A stretch of DNA of 64,000 bases from contig NC_092356.1 in assembly GCF_963676685.1 (NCBI RefSeq), forward strand, positions 45,905,601-45,969,600, given 5' to 3'. The stretch is from Mytilus edulis. Its lineage: Eukaryota; Mollusca; Bivalvia; Mytilida; Mytilidae. Each line of letters begins with the position of its first letter. Position 1 is the first letter of the stretch. The notes under the pieces were generated by a model, which was given only the letters and a program-made list of their open reading frames with translations, was not told where the DNA came from and made no database searches. The position numbers and the translations under genes are program-made. Positions 51,526-63,265 of this stretch are shown in pieces.

Positions 51526-54017
51526 CAGTACTCTTCAAAAATATCGATTCGATAACTTTTTTCTCCGATTTCCGTGTTTCTCGGAATCACACCGAGTACC
51601 GCGGATTTCACTCCTAAAATCCTCCAAAGATTCTCTCCCAACACCGCGTGGCTGTTAATTGGTTTATTGCCCATCGGATGTACTTCAAATTAACGACGCG
51701 TGACAACATAATTGGATTACCCAGATAATTTACCTTTGAACATTTAATCGATCTTGGTTACAAAGGTGTGCTTTAAAATCACGGTATTATAAATTGAACA
51801 AATGTTTTCCTTTCTTTGACAGATAAAGATGTGACAATATCATTTAGAATAAGATAATTATTATCCTTTATATTTGTGTCTTATGCCGTTATCTTTAAAA
51901 TAGAACGTACATACGAAAAAGTATGAAGAAAATTGTTATTTTGTGTTTCTATTACAGTCCGGTCAGGTCATACATTGTGTAACTGTGTTCTTTCAGCAAG
52001 GACGATTTTGCCACAATTAGTTTCTTTTATAACTTATTCAATAAGCAATATCAGCACATTAATTGTTCATTATTAAAAAATCAACTGGCTAATAAAATCA
52101 TGTTGTTTTTTCGGTAACCCGATTCATCGGATCATCAAGTAAACTTAATTTATTGAGCAATGTAAAATATGATGTTTCACCACCTCGGTACATTTATACA
52201 GACTTGAATAATTCAAATTACGAACAGAAACTGTTAAATGACAACTCTGTTGACAAAGAAAATAATTTCAAGTGATATTGATAGTGCTCGTCATTTTCGC
52301 ATTTTACGGAACGGTTTTCAAATTGACGAAAGTATTTATATCAATTTCGTCATTTGAATTTGGAAAGTGAAAAATATTTTCACATTAATTATATAATAAA
52401 TGTACTATAATTCTACCGGTGTTTGACAAATTTATGACGCTCAATCATTTTACGTTTACAAAAGATGTTAAAAGTTGTGATGATAAGTAATCCGCTTATC
52501 GCTATCCGATAGGTCACTTATCCTTTAATTATTAATAAAATTTATCAAACCTCATAATTGCCCATCATAATATTCTATTCCAGTTAAATCAGTCATCATT
52601 TTATTTTCAAAATTTCCCAACCGCCTACAATTGGCATTTCTTTATCGTATTATCATGATTATTGTCATTTGAATACAATCAATCACCCCGGACAATTTCC
52701 ATCATAATTTCAATTAATACATCACCAACTGTAAATCTATATTATTGACCATGGACATATAACTATAAATGTACTTTCTTTTTTGAAAGATAAAACATTA
52801 AAATTCAAATAGTTAAAAATGTGTTCACGTTTATTCGGATAAGAATTATATTTTCCCGATAAATCAATTGTAAAAGGACCTTCTGGAGCCTCAATACGAT
52901 TGCACAAAAATGTCGTTCTGCAACTTTAGAAACCTTGAATGGACTTTCCCACGGTCGGCCAGAAAGGTCACCTGAGTTTACTAGTACGCGATATTTTTTC
53001 CCGCCCTTTAAAAAACTCGTGCTGTGGATAACATTGATGTTAACTATTTTTAGCATTTAACATTGTTAAGTAAGTCAAGTTCAAGTTCAACCCAAACTGT
53101 TGATAACTGAGATGTGTATCGTGGAATTGTCTTTTTTTTTGTCAAATTATTTTAGCGAAAGTTTCCGGTTATTTTTACCAGAGACATATAATACAATATT
53201 AGTATTATATGTCTCTGTTTTTACACAAGTATGCTCATTTCGTCAATAAAATATTAATTTACTGGTGAAGACATCGAGGTCAAAATTAAGTAGTTTTCAT
53301 TTTTTATAAAACTTGAATACAATTGAAAGAATTAACAACAACATTTTGCTTTTAAATCTTTTATTCATTCCAGCAATTAGATAATCGTAAAAAGAAAATG
53401 CCGTAGATTTACACAATTATTACGGGGCAATTATTTTGTCTAATGAATGGTGAATAAATTTTCCTTTTTACTTGCATATATAAAACTTTTAGACTTATAA
53501 TTTTTAAATAAAGACTTTAACTTTGAAGTAGAATATTTTGTTTTTCACATATTCCGCTATATTTTATAATCGTTTTTTTTTTTAAAGCAAGTACATTAAG
53601 GTTAAGATATTTTTAGATGGGCTAACAAAAAATACGAAAATATTTTGACTTTAGTTTTAATTACCACAAATGAAATTTAATTAGTATTAAAGACATTTAA
53701 AATTATACACCTGTTTGACACTTAAACTGGTACAGTAGACCGGAAATATAATTCTTTATTACTTCAACCTTTACCTGTCAGGTAATCCAATTACCCATTC
53801 AGTCTTGTGCCGGTATAGATCAAAGTAGGATAAAGGCAATTAATTCCTCGGTGTAGAGAGTGAGCTCGTTATCACAATAAACATTTACCTGATTTTGGGA
53901 GAGATTACTCCCAAATTCCTCCCAACATTTTGGGAGGAATATCGGAGTTTTTCGGAGTGGCTCCGACATTTTCCTCGGTGTAGGGTGTGGGAGAGTTGGT
54001 ACTCTTGAAGGGTACTG
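51526..54017. mobile_element. 2.5-kb TA-flanked element nested in a satellite monomer
   Basis: The ends are CAGTACTCTTCAA and, inverted, CAGTACCCTTCAA, each next to TA (51524-51525 and 54018-54019). Removing the element rejoins the normal monomer sequence at the TA in GGTATATAGATTTAC, which gives an internal control for its borders. Near both ends are related blocks about CCTCGGTGTAG and CCTCCCAACATTTTGGGAGG. No transposase was recognised; it is probably a non-autonomous Tc1/mariner-like element. A 39-bp palindrome (53178-53216) lies inside. Confidence 0.8.
53178..53216. repeat. Short palindrome inside the nested element
   Basis: AGAGACATATAATAC and its exact reverse complement are separated by a few A/T bases, so a hairpin with a 15-bp stem is possible. 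It may be an unrelated small insertion. Confidence 0.7.
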
Positions 54018-57000
54018 TAGATTTACAAATTAGAGTGCACATATGGTCAGTTTTGGTCTTGGTCAATGCGGTCAAATTATTTCATTGTACAAGTCAGCAT
54101 GAGGTATCAAAACTATTGAAATTTTGTTACGTATCAATATTTTGAATATAAGGAGGACATGCTGGCACCCTAAATTTATGCGAAACAAAAATTTGTTATT
54201 ATCAGCTGGTTATTGTATTGCAATCCATTGTATTATACATTGAATCCTGACATAAAACATATGGCTGAATTACTATGCAGGTATATATGGTATATAGATT
54301 TACAAATTTAAGTGAACATATGGTCAGTTTTGGTTGAAGCGCTCAAAATATTTTGTTGTACAAGTCAGCATGAGGTATCAAAACACTGTAATTTTGATAC
54401 ATATCAATATTTTGAATAAAAGGAGGACATTCTATCACCCTAAATGTATGCGAACACAAATTTATTGTTATTTTATTGCAATATTGCTGTCCATTGTATT
54501 GTACATTGAATCCTAACACAAAAAATATGGCTGATTTACTATACAGGTATATAACTTTACAAATTAAAGTGTACATATGGTCAGTTTTAGTTGATGCGGT
54601 CAAATAATTTTGTTGTGCAAGTCAGCATGAGGTATCAAAACTACTGAAATTTTGTAACATATCAATATTTTGAATTAAAGGAGGACATGCTGGCACCCTA
54701 AATTTATGCGAACACAAATTTGTTGTTATTGTATTGCAATATTGCTGTCCATTGTATTATACATTGAATCCTGACATAACAAATATGGCTGATTTACTAT
54801 ACTGGTATATAGATTTAGAAATTAAAGTGCACAAATTGTCAGTTTTAGTTGATGCAGTCAAATAATTTTGTTGTACAAGTCAGCATGAGGTATCAAAACT
54901 ACTGTAATTTTGTTACGTATCAAAATTTTGAATAAAAGGAGTACATGCTGGTACCCTAAATTTATGTATATATATATATATATATATGCAGGTATATAGA
55001 TTTATAAAAAAAAGTGCACGCATGGTCAGTTTTGGTCAACACGTTCAAATAATTTTATTGCACAAGTCAGCAAGAGGTATCAAAACTACTGAAATTTTGT
55101 TACGTACATGTATCAATATTTTGAATAAAAGGAGGACATATGCTGGCACCATAAATTTATGCAAACAAAAAATTGTTGTTATTGTATAGCAATATTGCTG
55201 TCCATTGTAATATACATTGAATCCTGACATAACAAATATGGCTGATTTACTATGCTGGTATATAGATTTACAAATTAAAGTGCACATATGGTAAGTTTTT
55301 GTTGATGCAGTCAAATAATTTTGTTGTACAAGTCAGTATGAGGTATCAAAACTACTGAAATTTTGTTACGTATCAAAATTTTGAATAAACATGATAAAAG
55401 GAGGACATGCTGGTACCCTAAAATTATGCGAACAAAAATTTGAAAAAATATGGCTGATTTACTATGCGGGTATATAGATTTATAAAAAAAAGTGCACACA
55501 TGGTCAGTTTTGGTCAACACGGTCAAATAATTTTGTTGTACAAGTCAGCATGAGGTATCAAAACTACTGAAATTTTGTAACATATCAATATTTTGAATTA
55601 AAGGAGGACATGCTGGCACCCTAAATTTATGCGAACACAAATTTGTTGTTATTGTATTGCAATATTGCTGTCCATTGTATTATACATTGAATCCTGACAT
55701 AACAAATATGGCTGATTTACTATACTGGTATATAGATTTAGAAATTAAAGTGCACAAATTGTCAGTTTTAGTTGATGCAGTCAAATAATTTTGTTGTACA
55801 AGTCAGCATGAGGTATCAAAACTACTGTAATTTTGTTACGTATCAAAATTTTGAATAAAAGGAGTACATGCTGGTACCCTAAATTTATGTATATATATAT
55901 ATATATATATATGCGGGTATATAGATTTATAAAAAAAAGTGCACGCATGGTCAGTTTTGGTCAACACGTTCAAATAATTTTATTGCACAAGTCAGCAAGA
56001 GGTATCAAAACTACTGAAATTTTGTTACGTACATGTATCAATATTTTGAATAAAAGGAGGACATATGCTGGCACCATAAATTTATGCAAAAAAAAATTGT
56101 TGTTATTGTATAGCAATATTGCTGTCCATTGTAATATACATTGAATCCTGACATAACAAATATGGCTGATTTACTATGCTGGTATATAGATTTACAAATT
56201 AAAGTGCACATATGGTCAGTTTTTGTTGATGCAGTCAAATAATTTTGTTGTACAAGTCAGTATGAGGTATCAAAACTACTGAAATTTTGTTACGTATCAA
56301 AATTTTGAATAAACATGATAAATGGAGGACATGCTGGTACCCTAAAATTATGCGAACAAAAATTTGAAAAAATATGGCTGATTTACTATGCGGGTATATA
56401 GATTTATAAAAAAAGTGCACACATGGTCAGTTTTGGTCAACACGGTCAAATAATTTTGTTGCACAAGTCAGCAAGAGTTATCAAAACTACTGAAATTTTG
56501 TTACGTATCAATATTTTGAATTAAAGGAGGACATGCTGGCACCCTAAATTTATGCGAACACAAATTTGTTGTTATTGTATTGCAATATTGCTGTCCATTG
56601 TATTATACATTGAATCCTGACATAACAAATATGGCTGATTTACTATACTGGTATATAGATTTAGAAATTAAAGTGCACAAATTGTCAGTTTTAGTTGATG
56701 CAGTCAAATAATTTTGTTGTACAAGTCAGCATGAGGTATCAAAACTACTGTAATTTTGTTACGTATCAAAATTTTAAATAAAAGGAGGACATGCTGGAAC
56801 CCTAAATTTATGTATATATATATATAGATGCGGGTATATAGATTTATAAAAAAAAGTGCACGCATGGTCAGTTTTGGTCAACACGTTCAAATAATTTTAT
56901 TGCACAAGTCAGCAAGAGGTATCAAAACTACTGAAATTTTGTTACGTACATGTATCAATATTTTGAATAAAAGGAGGACATATGCTGGCACCATAAATTT

Positions 57001-58721
57001 ATGCAAAAAAAAATTGTTGTTATTGTATAGCAATATTGCTGTCCATTGTAATATACATTGAATCCTGACATAACAAATATAGCTGATTTACTATGCTGGT
57101 ATATAGATTTACAAATTAAAGTGCACATATGGTCAGTTTTTGTTGATGCAGTCAAATAATTTTGTTGTACAAGTCAGTATGAGGTATCAAAACTACTGAA
57201 ATTTTGTTACGTATCAAAATTTTTAATAAACATGATAAAAGGAGGACATGCTGGTACCCTAAAATTATGCGAACAAAAATTTGAAAAAATATGGCTGATT
57301 TACTATGCGGGTATATAGATTTATAAAAAAAAGTGCACACATGGTCAGTTTTGGTCAACACGGTCAAATAATTTTGTTGCACAAGTCAGCAAGAGGTATC
57401 AAAACTACTGAAATTTTGTTACGTATCAAAATTTTGAATAAAAGGAGGACATATGCTGGCACCCTAAATTTATGCAAACAAAAAATTGTTGTTATTGTAT
57501 AGCAATATTGCTGTCCATTGTAATATACATTGAATCCTGACATAACAAATATGGCTGATTTACTATGCTGGTATATAGATTTACAAATTAAAGTGCACAT
57601 ATGGTCAGTTTTAGTTGATGCAGTCAAATAATTTTGTTGTACAAGTCAGTATGAGGTATCAAAACTACTGAAATTTTGTTACGTATCAAAATTTTGAATA
57701 AACATGATAAAAGGAGGACATGCTGGTACCCTAAAATTATGCGAACAAAAATTTGAAAAAATATGGCTGATTTACTATGCGGGTATATAGATTTATAAAA
57801 AAAAGTGCACACATGGTCAGTTTTGATCAACACGGTCAAATAATTTTTTTGCACAAGTCAGCAAGAGGTATCAAAACTACTGAAATTTTGTTACGTATCA
57901 ATATTTTGAATAAAAGGAGGACATATGCTGGCACCCTAAATTTATGCAAACAAAAAATTGTTAGATTTACAAATTAAAGTGCACATATGGTCAGTTTTAG
58001 TTGATGCAGTCAAATAATTTTGTTGTACAAGTCAGTATGAGGTATCAAAACTACTGAAATTTTGTTACATATCAAAATTTTGAATAAAAGGAGGACATAT
58101 GCTGGCACCCTAAATTTATGCAAACAAAAAATTGTTGTTATTGTATAGCAATATTGCTGTCCATTGTAATATAAATTGAATCCTGACATAACAAATATGG
58201 CTGATTTACTATGCAGGTATATAGATTTATAAATAAAAGTGCACACATGGTCAGTTTTGGTCAACGCGGTCAAATAATCGCTGCATGAGGTATCAAAACG
58301 TAACTAAATTCTTTTATGCATCAATATTTTGAATAAAAGGAGGACATGCTGGCAGCCTAAATTTATGCGAACAAAAATTTGTAGTCATGTGTTAAAATGA
58401 TGCTTTCCTCTAAAATACGTCCTTTCATAGATATACATATAAATAAAGTGCAAATATGGTTGAATTTGATAGGTATTGGAATATATATTCAGTGCCCGTT
58501 ATCATTGTAACCAAGATCGTTTTTTAATTTATAGATTGGCAGATCACAGATAAATTTGTGTTTCAAGCAACGTTTTATGCGAACTTTATTTTCAAATATT
58601 TGTATTAAATCCTGTTTATATAACGGAAGTATTAGTTTTACTTTATTTTCGATGTTTATACTAAGAAACAAAGATATTAAAAAATATTTTTTAAAAATCG
58701 ATGTAGAGCGGTCCTGGTTAC

Positions 58722-59095
58722 AAGTTAACTTAGTATTGAGCAGACCAGTCAAAAGTTAACTTGGGAACAGGTCTGGTTTTGATAGGATTTGTCAAAGGAA
58801 AAGTTAACTTTGTGGTAGGACTGGTCTCGAAGTTAACTTATGTTAACTTTATGGCAGGACTGGTTTCGAAGTTAACTTATGTTAACTTTACGGCAGGACT
58901 GGTTCGAAGTTAACTTATATCAATAGCGGACCTGTTTCGAAGTTAACTTTTCGGCAGACATAAAAACAGTCCTAGGACCAAGTCCGCTTTTCAAGTTAAC
59001 TAGATTTTGGTCCTAGGACTGGTCAGAGCAGTCCTAAATTTGGTCACAGGTTAACTTTGACCAGTCCAAATGACTGGTTATCAAGTTAACTTGCT
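58722..59095. repeat. Right subterminal AAGTTAACTT motif cluster
   Basis: About a dozen copies of the palindrome AAGTTAACTT or one-base variants, interspersed with GGACTGGT and GGTCTGGT-like motifs. Four more copies occur at 46785-46862 near the other end. Such reiterated subterminal motifs are the usual form of transposase binding sites, but that role is inferred. Confidence 0.7.
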
Positions 59096-59404
59096 GTACA
59101 GGTTAGGACTGCACCCATCTGTACTTGCTGTGTTATAACAATTTTTGCTAATTGACGATCACGTTATTCATATATAATGTTCATTGTAAAACTTATTTAT
59201 TTGGGTAAGACATTTTTGAATTCATTGGTTTATACCCTAAATAGTGTCTTTCAAAGTTGAAAAAATATAACAGGCGATGTATTGCTACAGGGAATCACAA
59301 TTTATAAGAAAATACAGTACGTATTGGAATCATGTCTACCAAACTGTGCTATACCAATTATATTATTAATCACAGTACCATGTGGTATACACTTTCAGTA
59401 GGTA

Positions 59405-59950
59405 CGAAAAACTAAGGATTTTTTTATCCCAGGAATAGATTACCTTAGCCGTATTTGGCACAACATTTTGGAATTTTGGGTCTTAAATGCTCTTCAACTT
59501 TGTACTTGTTTGGCTTTATTACTTTTTTGATCTGAGCGTCACTGATGAGTCTTATATAGACGAAACGCGCGTCTGGCGTATTAAATTATAATCCTGGTAC
59601 CTTTGATAATTGTTTACACCACTGGGTCGATGCCACTGCTGGTGGACGTTTCGTCCCCGATAGTATCACAAGCCCAGTAGTCAGCATTTCGGTGTTGACA
59701 TGGATATCAATTATATGGTCGTTTTTATAAATTTCCTGTTAACAAAACTTTGAATTTTTCGAAAAACTAAGGATTTTCTTATCCCAGGAATATATTACCA
59801 TAGCCGTATTTGCACAACATTTTGGAATTTTGGGTCCTCAATGCTTTTCAACTTTGTACTTGTTTGGCTTTATAAATATTTTGACCTGAGCGTCACAGAT
59901 GAGTCTTATGTAGACGAAACGAAACGAAATCCTGGTACCTTTGATAACTT
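59405..59950. repeat. Dispersed repeat with GATGAGTC-TAGACGAAACG signature, two tandem copies
   Basis: Copies at about 59405-59610 and 59760-59950 both read AAAAACTAAGGATTTTCTTATCCCAG, then GAGCGTCACTGATGAGTCTTA and TAGACGAAACG, then TCCTGGTACCTTTGATAA. Between them is a block with ACTGGGTCGATGCC that also recurs at 18705-18790 and 19060-19155 in reverse. Other copies: 9115-9300 and 63520-63810. The family is one I associate with mussels. Confidence 0.75.
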
Positions 59951-60077
59951 TGTTTCGAACATTCAAAGAACAAGCATGACTTTTAACAATCCTAAATGAA
60001 TTTTATTTTCTGTCAATTTTTTAGTAGATATTTTTTACGTGAAACAATAATCGAAAGTACAACAGAAACAGTCTAAC

Positions 60078-60182
60078 CTGTATTGCATTGCTTTCCTGTA
60101 TATCCTTTATTACAATGACACGTATAACCTGATGGACTATTCAAACAAGGTCCTTGTCCTGAACATGGATCAGGATGACAGT
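60078..60182 (-). CDS. EGF-like domain exon 3
   Basis: A 105-nt phase 1-1 exon encoding one EGF domain (C-HPDP-C start, spacing 4-5-8-1-8, GYTGKQC end). The acceptor is TAATCAACAG and the donor ACAG|GTTAGA. The next exon in the transcript is the 9-nt microexon at 46696, so the following intron is about 13.4 kb. Almost all of that intron is the 12.4-kb inverted-repeat element described below. Confidence 0.87.
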
Positions 60183-60722
60183 CTGTTGATTAGAAAACTA
60201 AAGGTTTAATTTCACCATTAGTATATTTATAATCATCTACGTTTAGGCGAAATTACATAATTTTATATAGTGTATATTCTTGATACATTACCTTTACGTT
60301 TGCATTTTACAATTCATTTTTTGTTGTTGACAACTTTGGTTCTTTTCAGGATTTAATTGCAAGTTTCTCCTTTAAAATTTATAATATCAACCTGTTATCA
60401 TTTTCCGTTCATGCAAATTATTCATACGTTTTGTATTAAAAAGGTATCATTTTATTGTTATACTACTATGCTTAGTATTTATTTTAGAATCTGTGTAACA
60501 TTTATGTATTTATTCATAGCAAAAGCGTCCTGTTAAATGTCATGGACGTACGTCGATTGTAACGTCAAGCTGAGTGTAGATGACGTTTCTGTATGTTATT
60601 GCACGTATACATCCGAAATTTCGCAATCATTAATATATGGATAGTGATATAAGTTTGAAGTTTATACATTGTATTTAATAAAGATTTTTTTTATTGCAAA
60701 TCGGAACAAGATTAATACTCAC

Positions 60723-60731
60723 AATCAATAA
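60723..60731 (-). CDS. 9-nt microexon, EGF2-EGF3 linker
   Basis: TTATTGATT on the minus strand, between acceptor TATTTCAG and donor GTGAGTA. It encodes Val-Ile-Asp in phase 1, and the next junction residue becomes Tyr. It has the same length, phase and sequence style as the other seven microexons. Confidence 0.68.
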
Positions 60732-61179
60732 CTGAAATAATAAATAAAAACAAAGCTAAGTCGTCGTATAAGCTGCCAAAAAAACCCAATTGATTAACGT
60801 ACAGATAAAAACACTAACAACATATCAAATAACAAAAAAACAGAAAATACTAAAGGAAACAAAATCAAAGCATAAAGCAATACTTAATGCTTAATAATGT
60901 TTATACATAGTGGTATAAACCACCATTTTTAAAATACAAATATGCAGAACGAGTAGTTTGCTAGACTATAACATCTCTTAAGTAAACTTGACCGTATATG
61001 GATTTACCAACTGATATTTGGTCCAGTTTCGGAATATAGCTCCCATATGGTTTAAGTGAAGAGGTTAATTTGCAATAACACGGTGTAACTATAATAAGAA
61101 TATGTAGGACAGCATAACAAACCTACAAACTATTCAATGTTGCAAACTTAGTTTAAACATATTTTTTTAGAGGAGGTTG

Positions 61180-61355
61180 AGAAACAAGTTATTGCAACTT
61201 ATTCTAATCCTTTCCCAATTTGAGGGTGCGAGTGCTGCCTTGTAGCGGCATTAGCCTGCTCTTTTTCAAAATCTACAAGGGTGTCTTTTACGTTCAAGAG
61301 ATATTGCTCTTTCTTAACACGGGCCAGTCATGTATCATCCCCTTCCGACGGTGTA
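61180..61355 (-). repeat. SINE fragment
   Basis: The body and tail of the same SINE as at 3535-3865 (GGCAGCACTCGCACCCTC on the minus strand, and CCGTCGGAAGGGGATGATAC), lacking the tRNA-like head. It lies in the intron between EGF exons 2 and 3. Confidence 0.6.
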
Positions 61356-61443
61356 TAACCTTCTTGTGGTTAAAAGCAAAGGAATAATAAGGTAAAAAAG
61401 AACCAAATTTCCACTAAGATAAGTTTTAATCAAATATATATAC

Positions 61444-61548
61444 CTTTATTGCATGTTGATCCTGTATATCCATTTTGACAGAAACATGAAAATCCAGATG
61501 GACGGTTAGTACACTGTCCATTTCTATTACACGGATCAGGGTGACAAT
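61444..61548 (-). CDS. EGF-like domain exon 2
   Basis: A 105-nt phase 1-1 exon holding one EGF domain. It starts with C-HPDP-C, has cysteine spacing 4-5-8-1-8, and ends in GYTGSTC. The acceptor is CCCTACAG and the donor AAG|GTATAT. Exon length and phases match the neighbouring EGF exons exactly, as expected from duplication of a single exon cassette. Confidence 0.88.
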
Positions 61549-61735
61549 CTGTAGGGATAGAATAAGGAACTGTTAAATCAAATTGAATTGTAATCTAAAG
61601 ATCTGTTAGATATACACTAGTAAGAAATACTAGTGAAATTAGGTTGTTAAAATTTTTCATTACAAATTGAACATTTTACAGTTCCAAGTTAACACTTCTC
61701 AGTTTAAATTATAATATCCCATGTAATATCATTTG

Positions 61736-61805
<70 letters not shown>
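61736..61805. repeat. (CT)n microsatellite, about 70 bp
   Basis: An uninterrupted CT dinucleotide tract. On the minus (coding) strand it is (AG)n, 187 bp upstream of the EGF exon 2 acceptor. Confidence 0.97.
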
Positions 61806-61808
<3 letters not shown>

Positions 61809-62257
61809 GTCAATGACATTTCTAAGTCCCATATTTTGAACATTTTGCAGTTATAATTTGACAATTCAAACTTGTAGATATACATAACTTATCTGTAACC
61901 TTTATAAGTCAATAATTTCTTCACCGGGAACGCCAAATTAAATCTTCTTATACTTGCTTTGCATCTTAAATAAAAAAAATTAACTTTTGACGATGTTCGA
62001 ACTTCTCAGTTTAAATTTATTCATATACATTAAATGTAGTGGGATTTAAACGTTTGTTAGTCCTCACTTTTTTGTTTGCCTTTATTTATTTTTTTTAATT
62101 GTGTATAAACGTTTGATACTCGTTTTGGTAATTTTAAACGGTATTCCATACTATGGACATGAGAACATTTTAAATCTTAAATTGCAAATATTTTATATCC
62201 TGTTCTGAAAATTGTTTTTGTCGTCTTTACTTACAACCATCAACTTATAATACTTAC

Positions 62258-62266
62258 AGTCAACAA
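62258..62266 (-). CDS. 9-nt microexon, EGF1-EGF2 linker
   Basis: Nine nucleotides (TTGTTGACT on the minus strand) lie between a good acceptor (CTCTTGCAG) and a consensus donor (GTAAGTA). In phase 1 it adds Val-Val-Asp and turns the residue just before the first cysteine of the next EGF from Asp to Tyr. Seven other 9-nt microexons in the window have the same design, which is the main support for such a short call. A second, poorer 9-nt candidate lies 15 nt further along the transcript (62235-62243). Confidence 0.7.
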
Positions 62267-62499
62267 CTGCAAGAGAAAGGAAATATTTTAACATGAAATA
62301 TATAGACATTTGATTAACTTCACAGTACATTTGGATTTTTCAGAATAAAAAAAAGAAGATTTGATTCAAGTTTGAAAGAGAAAAAAAGGTTTATCAATTC
62401 ATGACAAACAAGAATGTATATAAAAAAGAAGATGTGGTATGATTGCCAATGAGACAACTATCCACAAAAGACCAAAATGACAAACTAGTATCCCTAGTA

Positions 62500-62718
62500 C
62501 ACGAATGTCCCATCCGCACTATCATTTTCTATGTCCAGTCGACCTTTAAAATGGCGCAAAAACTCAAATTTTGCATTAAAATAGGAAAGATCATATCATA
62601 GGGAACATGTATACATATGATTGGACTTTAACTTCATCAAAACCTACCTCGACCAAAAACTTTAACCTGACGCGGTACAGACGAACGGACGGACGAACGG
62701 ACGGACGGACGAACTGAC
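62500..62718. repeat. Dispersed repeat ending in a GACGGACGAACG tract
   Basis: A block with CGACCTTTAAAATGGCGCAAAA, CCTCGACCAAAAACTTTAACC and a final (GGACGGACGAAC)n stretch at 62683-62717. It directly follows a fragment of the TGCCAATGAGAC repeat. No gene. Confidence 0.65.
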
Positions 62719-62873
62719 GTGCATACCAGTATGCCCATGAATAGCGCATAAAAATTCATTAACCACACGAAAAAACTGTAAAAGTAAAGGATAGCAAACT
62801 ATTGCTGTATAACAGATAGTACTATGAAGACAAAATGCGCCGCATTTCGTATTGAAATATGTTATCAACATAC

Positions 62874-62978
62874 CAGTATTACATGTTATCCCGGTATACC
62901 CTGTATCACATGTACACGAGAATCCGGCTATTAGGTTTATACATTTTCCATGTCCACTGCATTGATTTGGTAAACAAT
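62874..62978 (-). CDS. EGF-like domain exon 1 of the visible series
   Basis: A 105-nt exon encoding one complete EGF-like domain. The six cysteines are spaced 4-5-8-1-8, with GYTG before the last one. The acceptor is TTTTTTGATAG and the donor is G|GTATG. The exon starts and ends in phase 1, so its first codon (GAT, Asp) is completed by the preceding exon. The domain lacks the extended acidic N-terminal motif of calcium-binding EGF domains. The preceding exon is not visible; it should lie in or beyond the last kilobase of the window. Confidence 0.87.
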
Positions 62979-63119
62979 CTATCAAAAAAGAAAATATCAA
63001 AATTTTCATTCTACAAGTAAACCGTTTATAATACGTTTTTTTAAGGGTAATCATTACTCGTGTTAGTTCTTTTGCAATGGATTCAAGTATGGTAATATAA
63101 TGCGTATTATACATGTAGG

Positions 63120-63265
63120 ACTCTAAAGTGCGATGGTACTCTAAAGTGCGATGGTCACGCTAAAGTGCGATGGTCTACGTTAGAGTACGATGGTGTCTCA
63201 CGCTAAAGTACGACGGCTGTTTGTTCGCTAAAATACGATGGTGTATCACGCTAAAGTGCGATGGA
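63120..63265. repeat. CpG-rich minisatellite (CGCTAAAGTGCGATGG)
   Basis: Seven imperfect units of ACGCTAAAGTGCGATGGT, spaced about 18-28 bp. It lies in the intron upstream of EGF exon 1. The core CGCTAAA and ACGATG resemble the repeat at 15960-16300. Confidence 0.88.

Larger units (their letters stand above)
50715..58470. repeat. Satellite-like array with higher-order structure
   Basis: About 22 head-to-tail monomers of roughly 185-285 bp. Each carries blocks such as GATTTACTATGC, GTGCACATATGGTCAG, GAGGTATCAAAACTACTG and AAAGGAGGACATGCTGG. The first monomers are the most diverged. From about 54827 to 57590 four monomer types repeat in fixed order with a period of about 0.92 kb (the same marker lies at 54827, 55750 and 56673). 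An (AT)n stretch marks the same position in each period. Many short open frames here are by-products of the repeat. The array is interrupted at 51526-54017. Confidence 0.9.
46759..59121. mobile_element. 12.4-kb TA-flanked inverted-repeat DNA element (outer element)
   Basis: The left end begins CAGATGGGTGCGCTCCTAAC. The right end, read inward on the other strand, begins CAGATGGGTGCAGTCCTAAC, so 20 of the first 22 positions match. Both ends abut a TA dinucleotide (46757-46758 and 59122-59123), consistent with the TA target duplication of Tc1/mariner-like transposition. Both subterminal zones carry AAGTTAACTT palindromes and GGTCTGGTC-like motifs. No transposase was recognised, so it is probably non-autonomous. 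It contains two younger nested elements and a satellite-like array, and lies in one intron of the EGF gene. Confidence 0.75.

Noticed and set aside
52805..53056. 83-residue minus-strand open frame in the nested element as a transposase
   Set aside because: No transposase motif or catalytic triad is visible and it is too short.
54334..58273. Many similar open frames of 60-100 residues on both strands
   Set aside because: They recur with the satellite monomer on both strands, have no shared start context or splice sites, and are explained by the repeat.
63120..63265. CRISPR-like array of short spaced repeats
   Set aside because: Units are imperfect and nearly contiguous with irregular spacing, and the context is an animal intron; it is a minisatellite.
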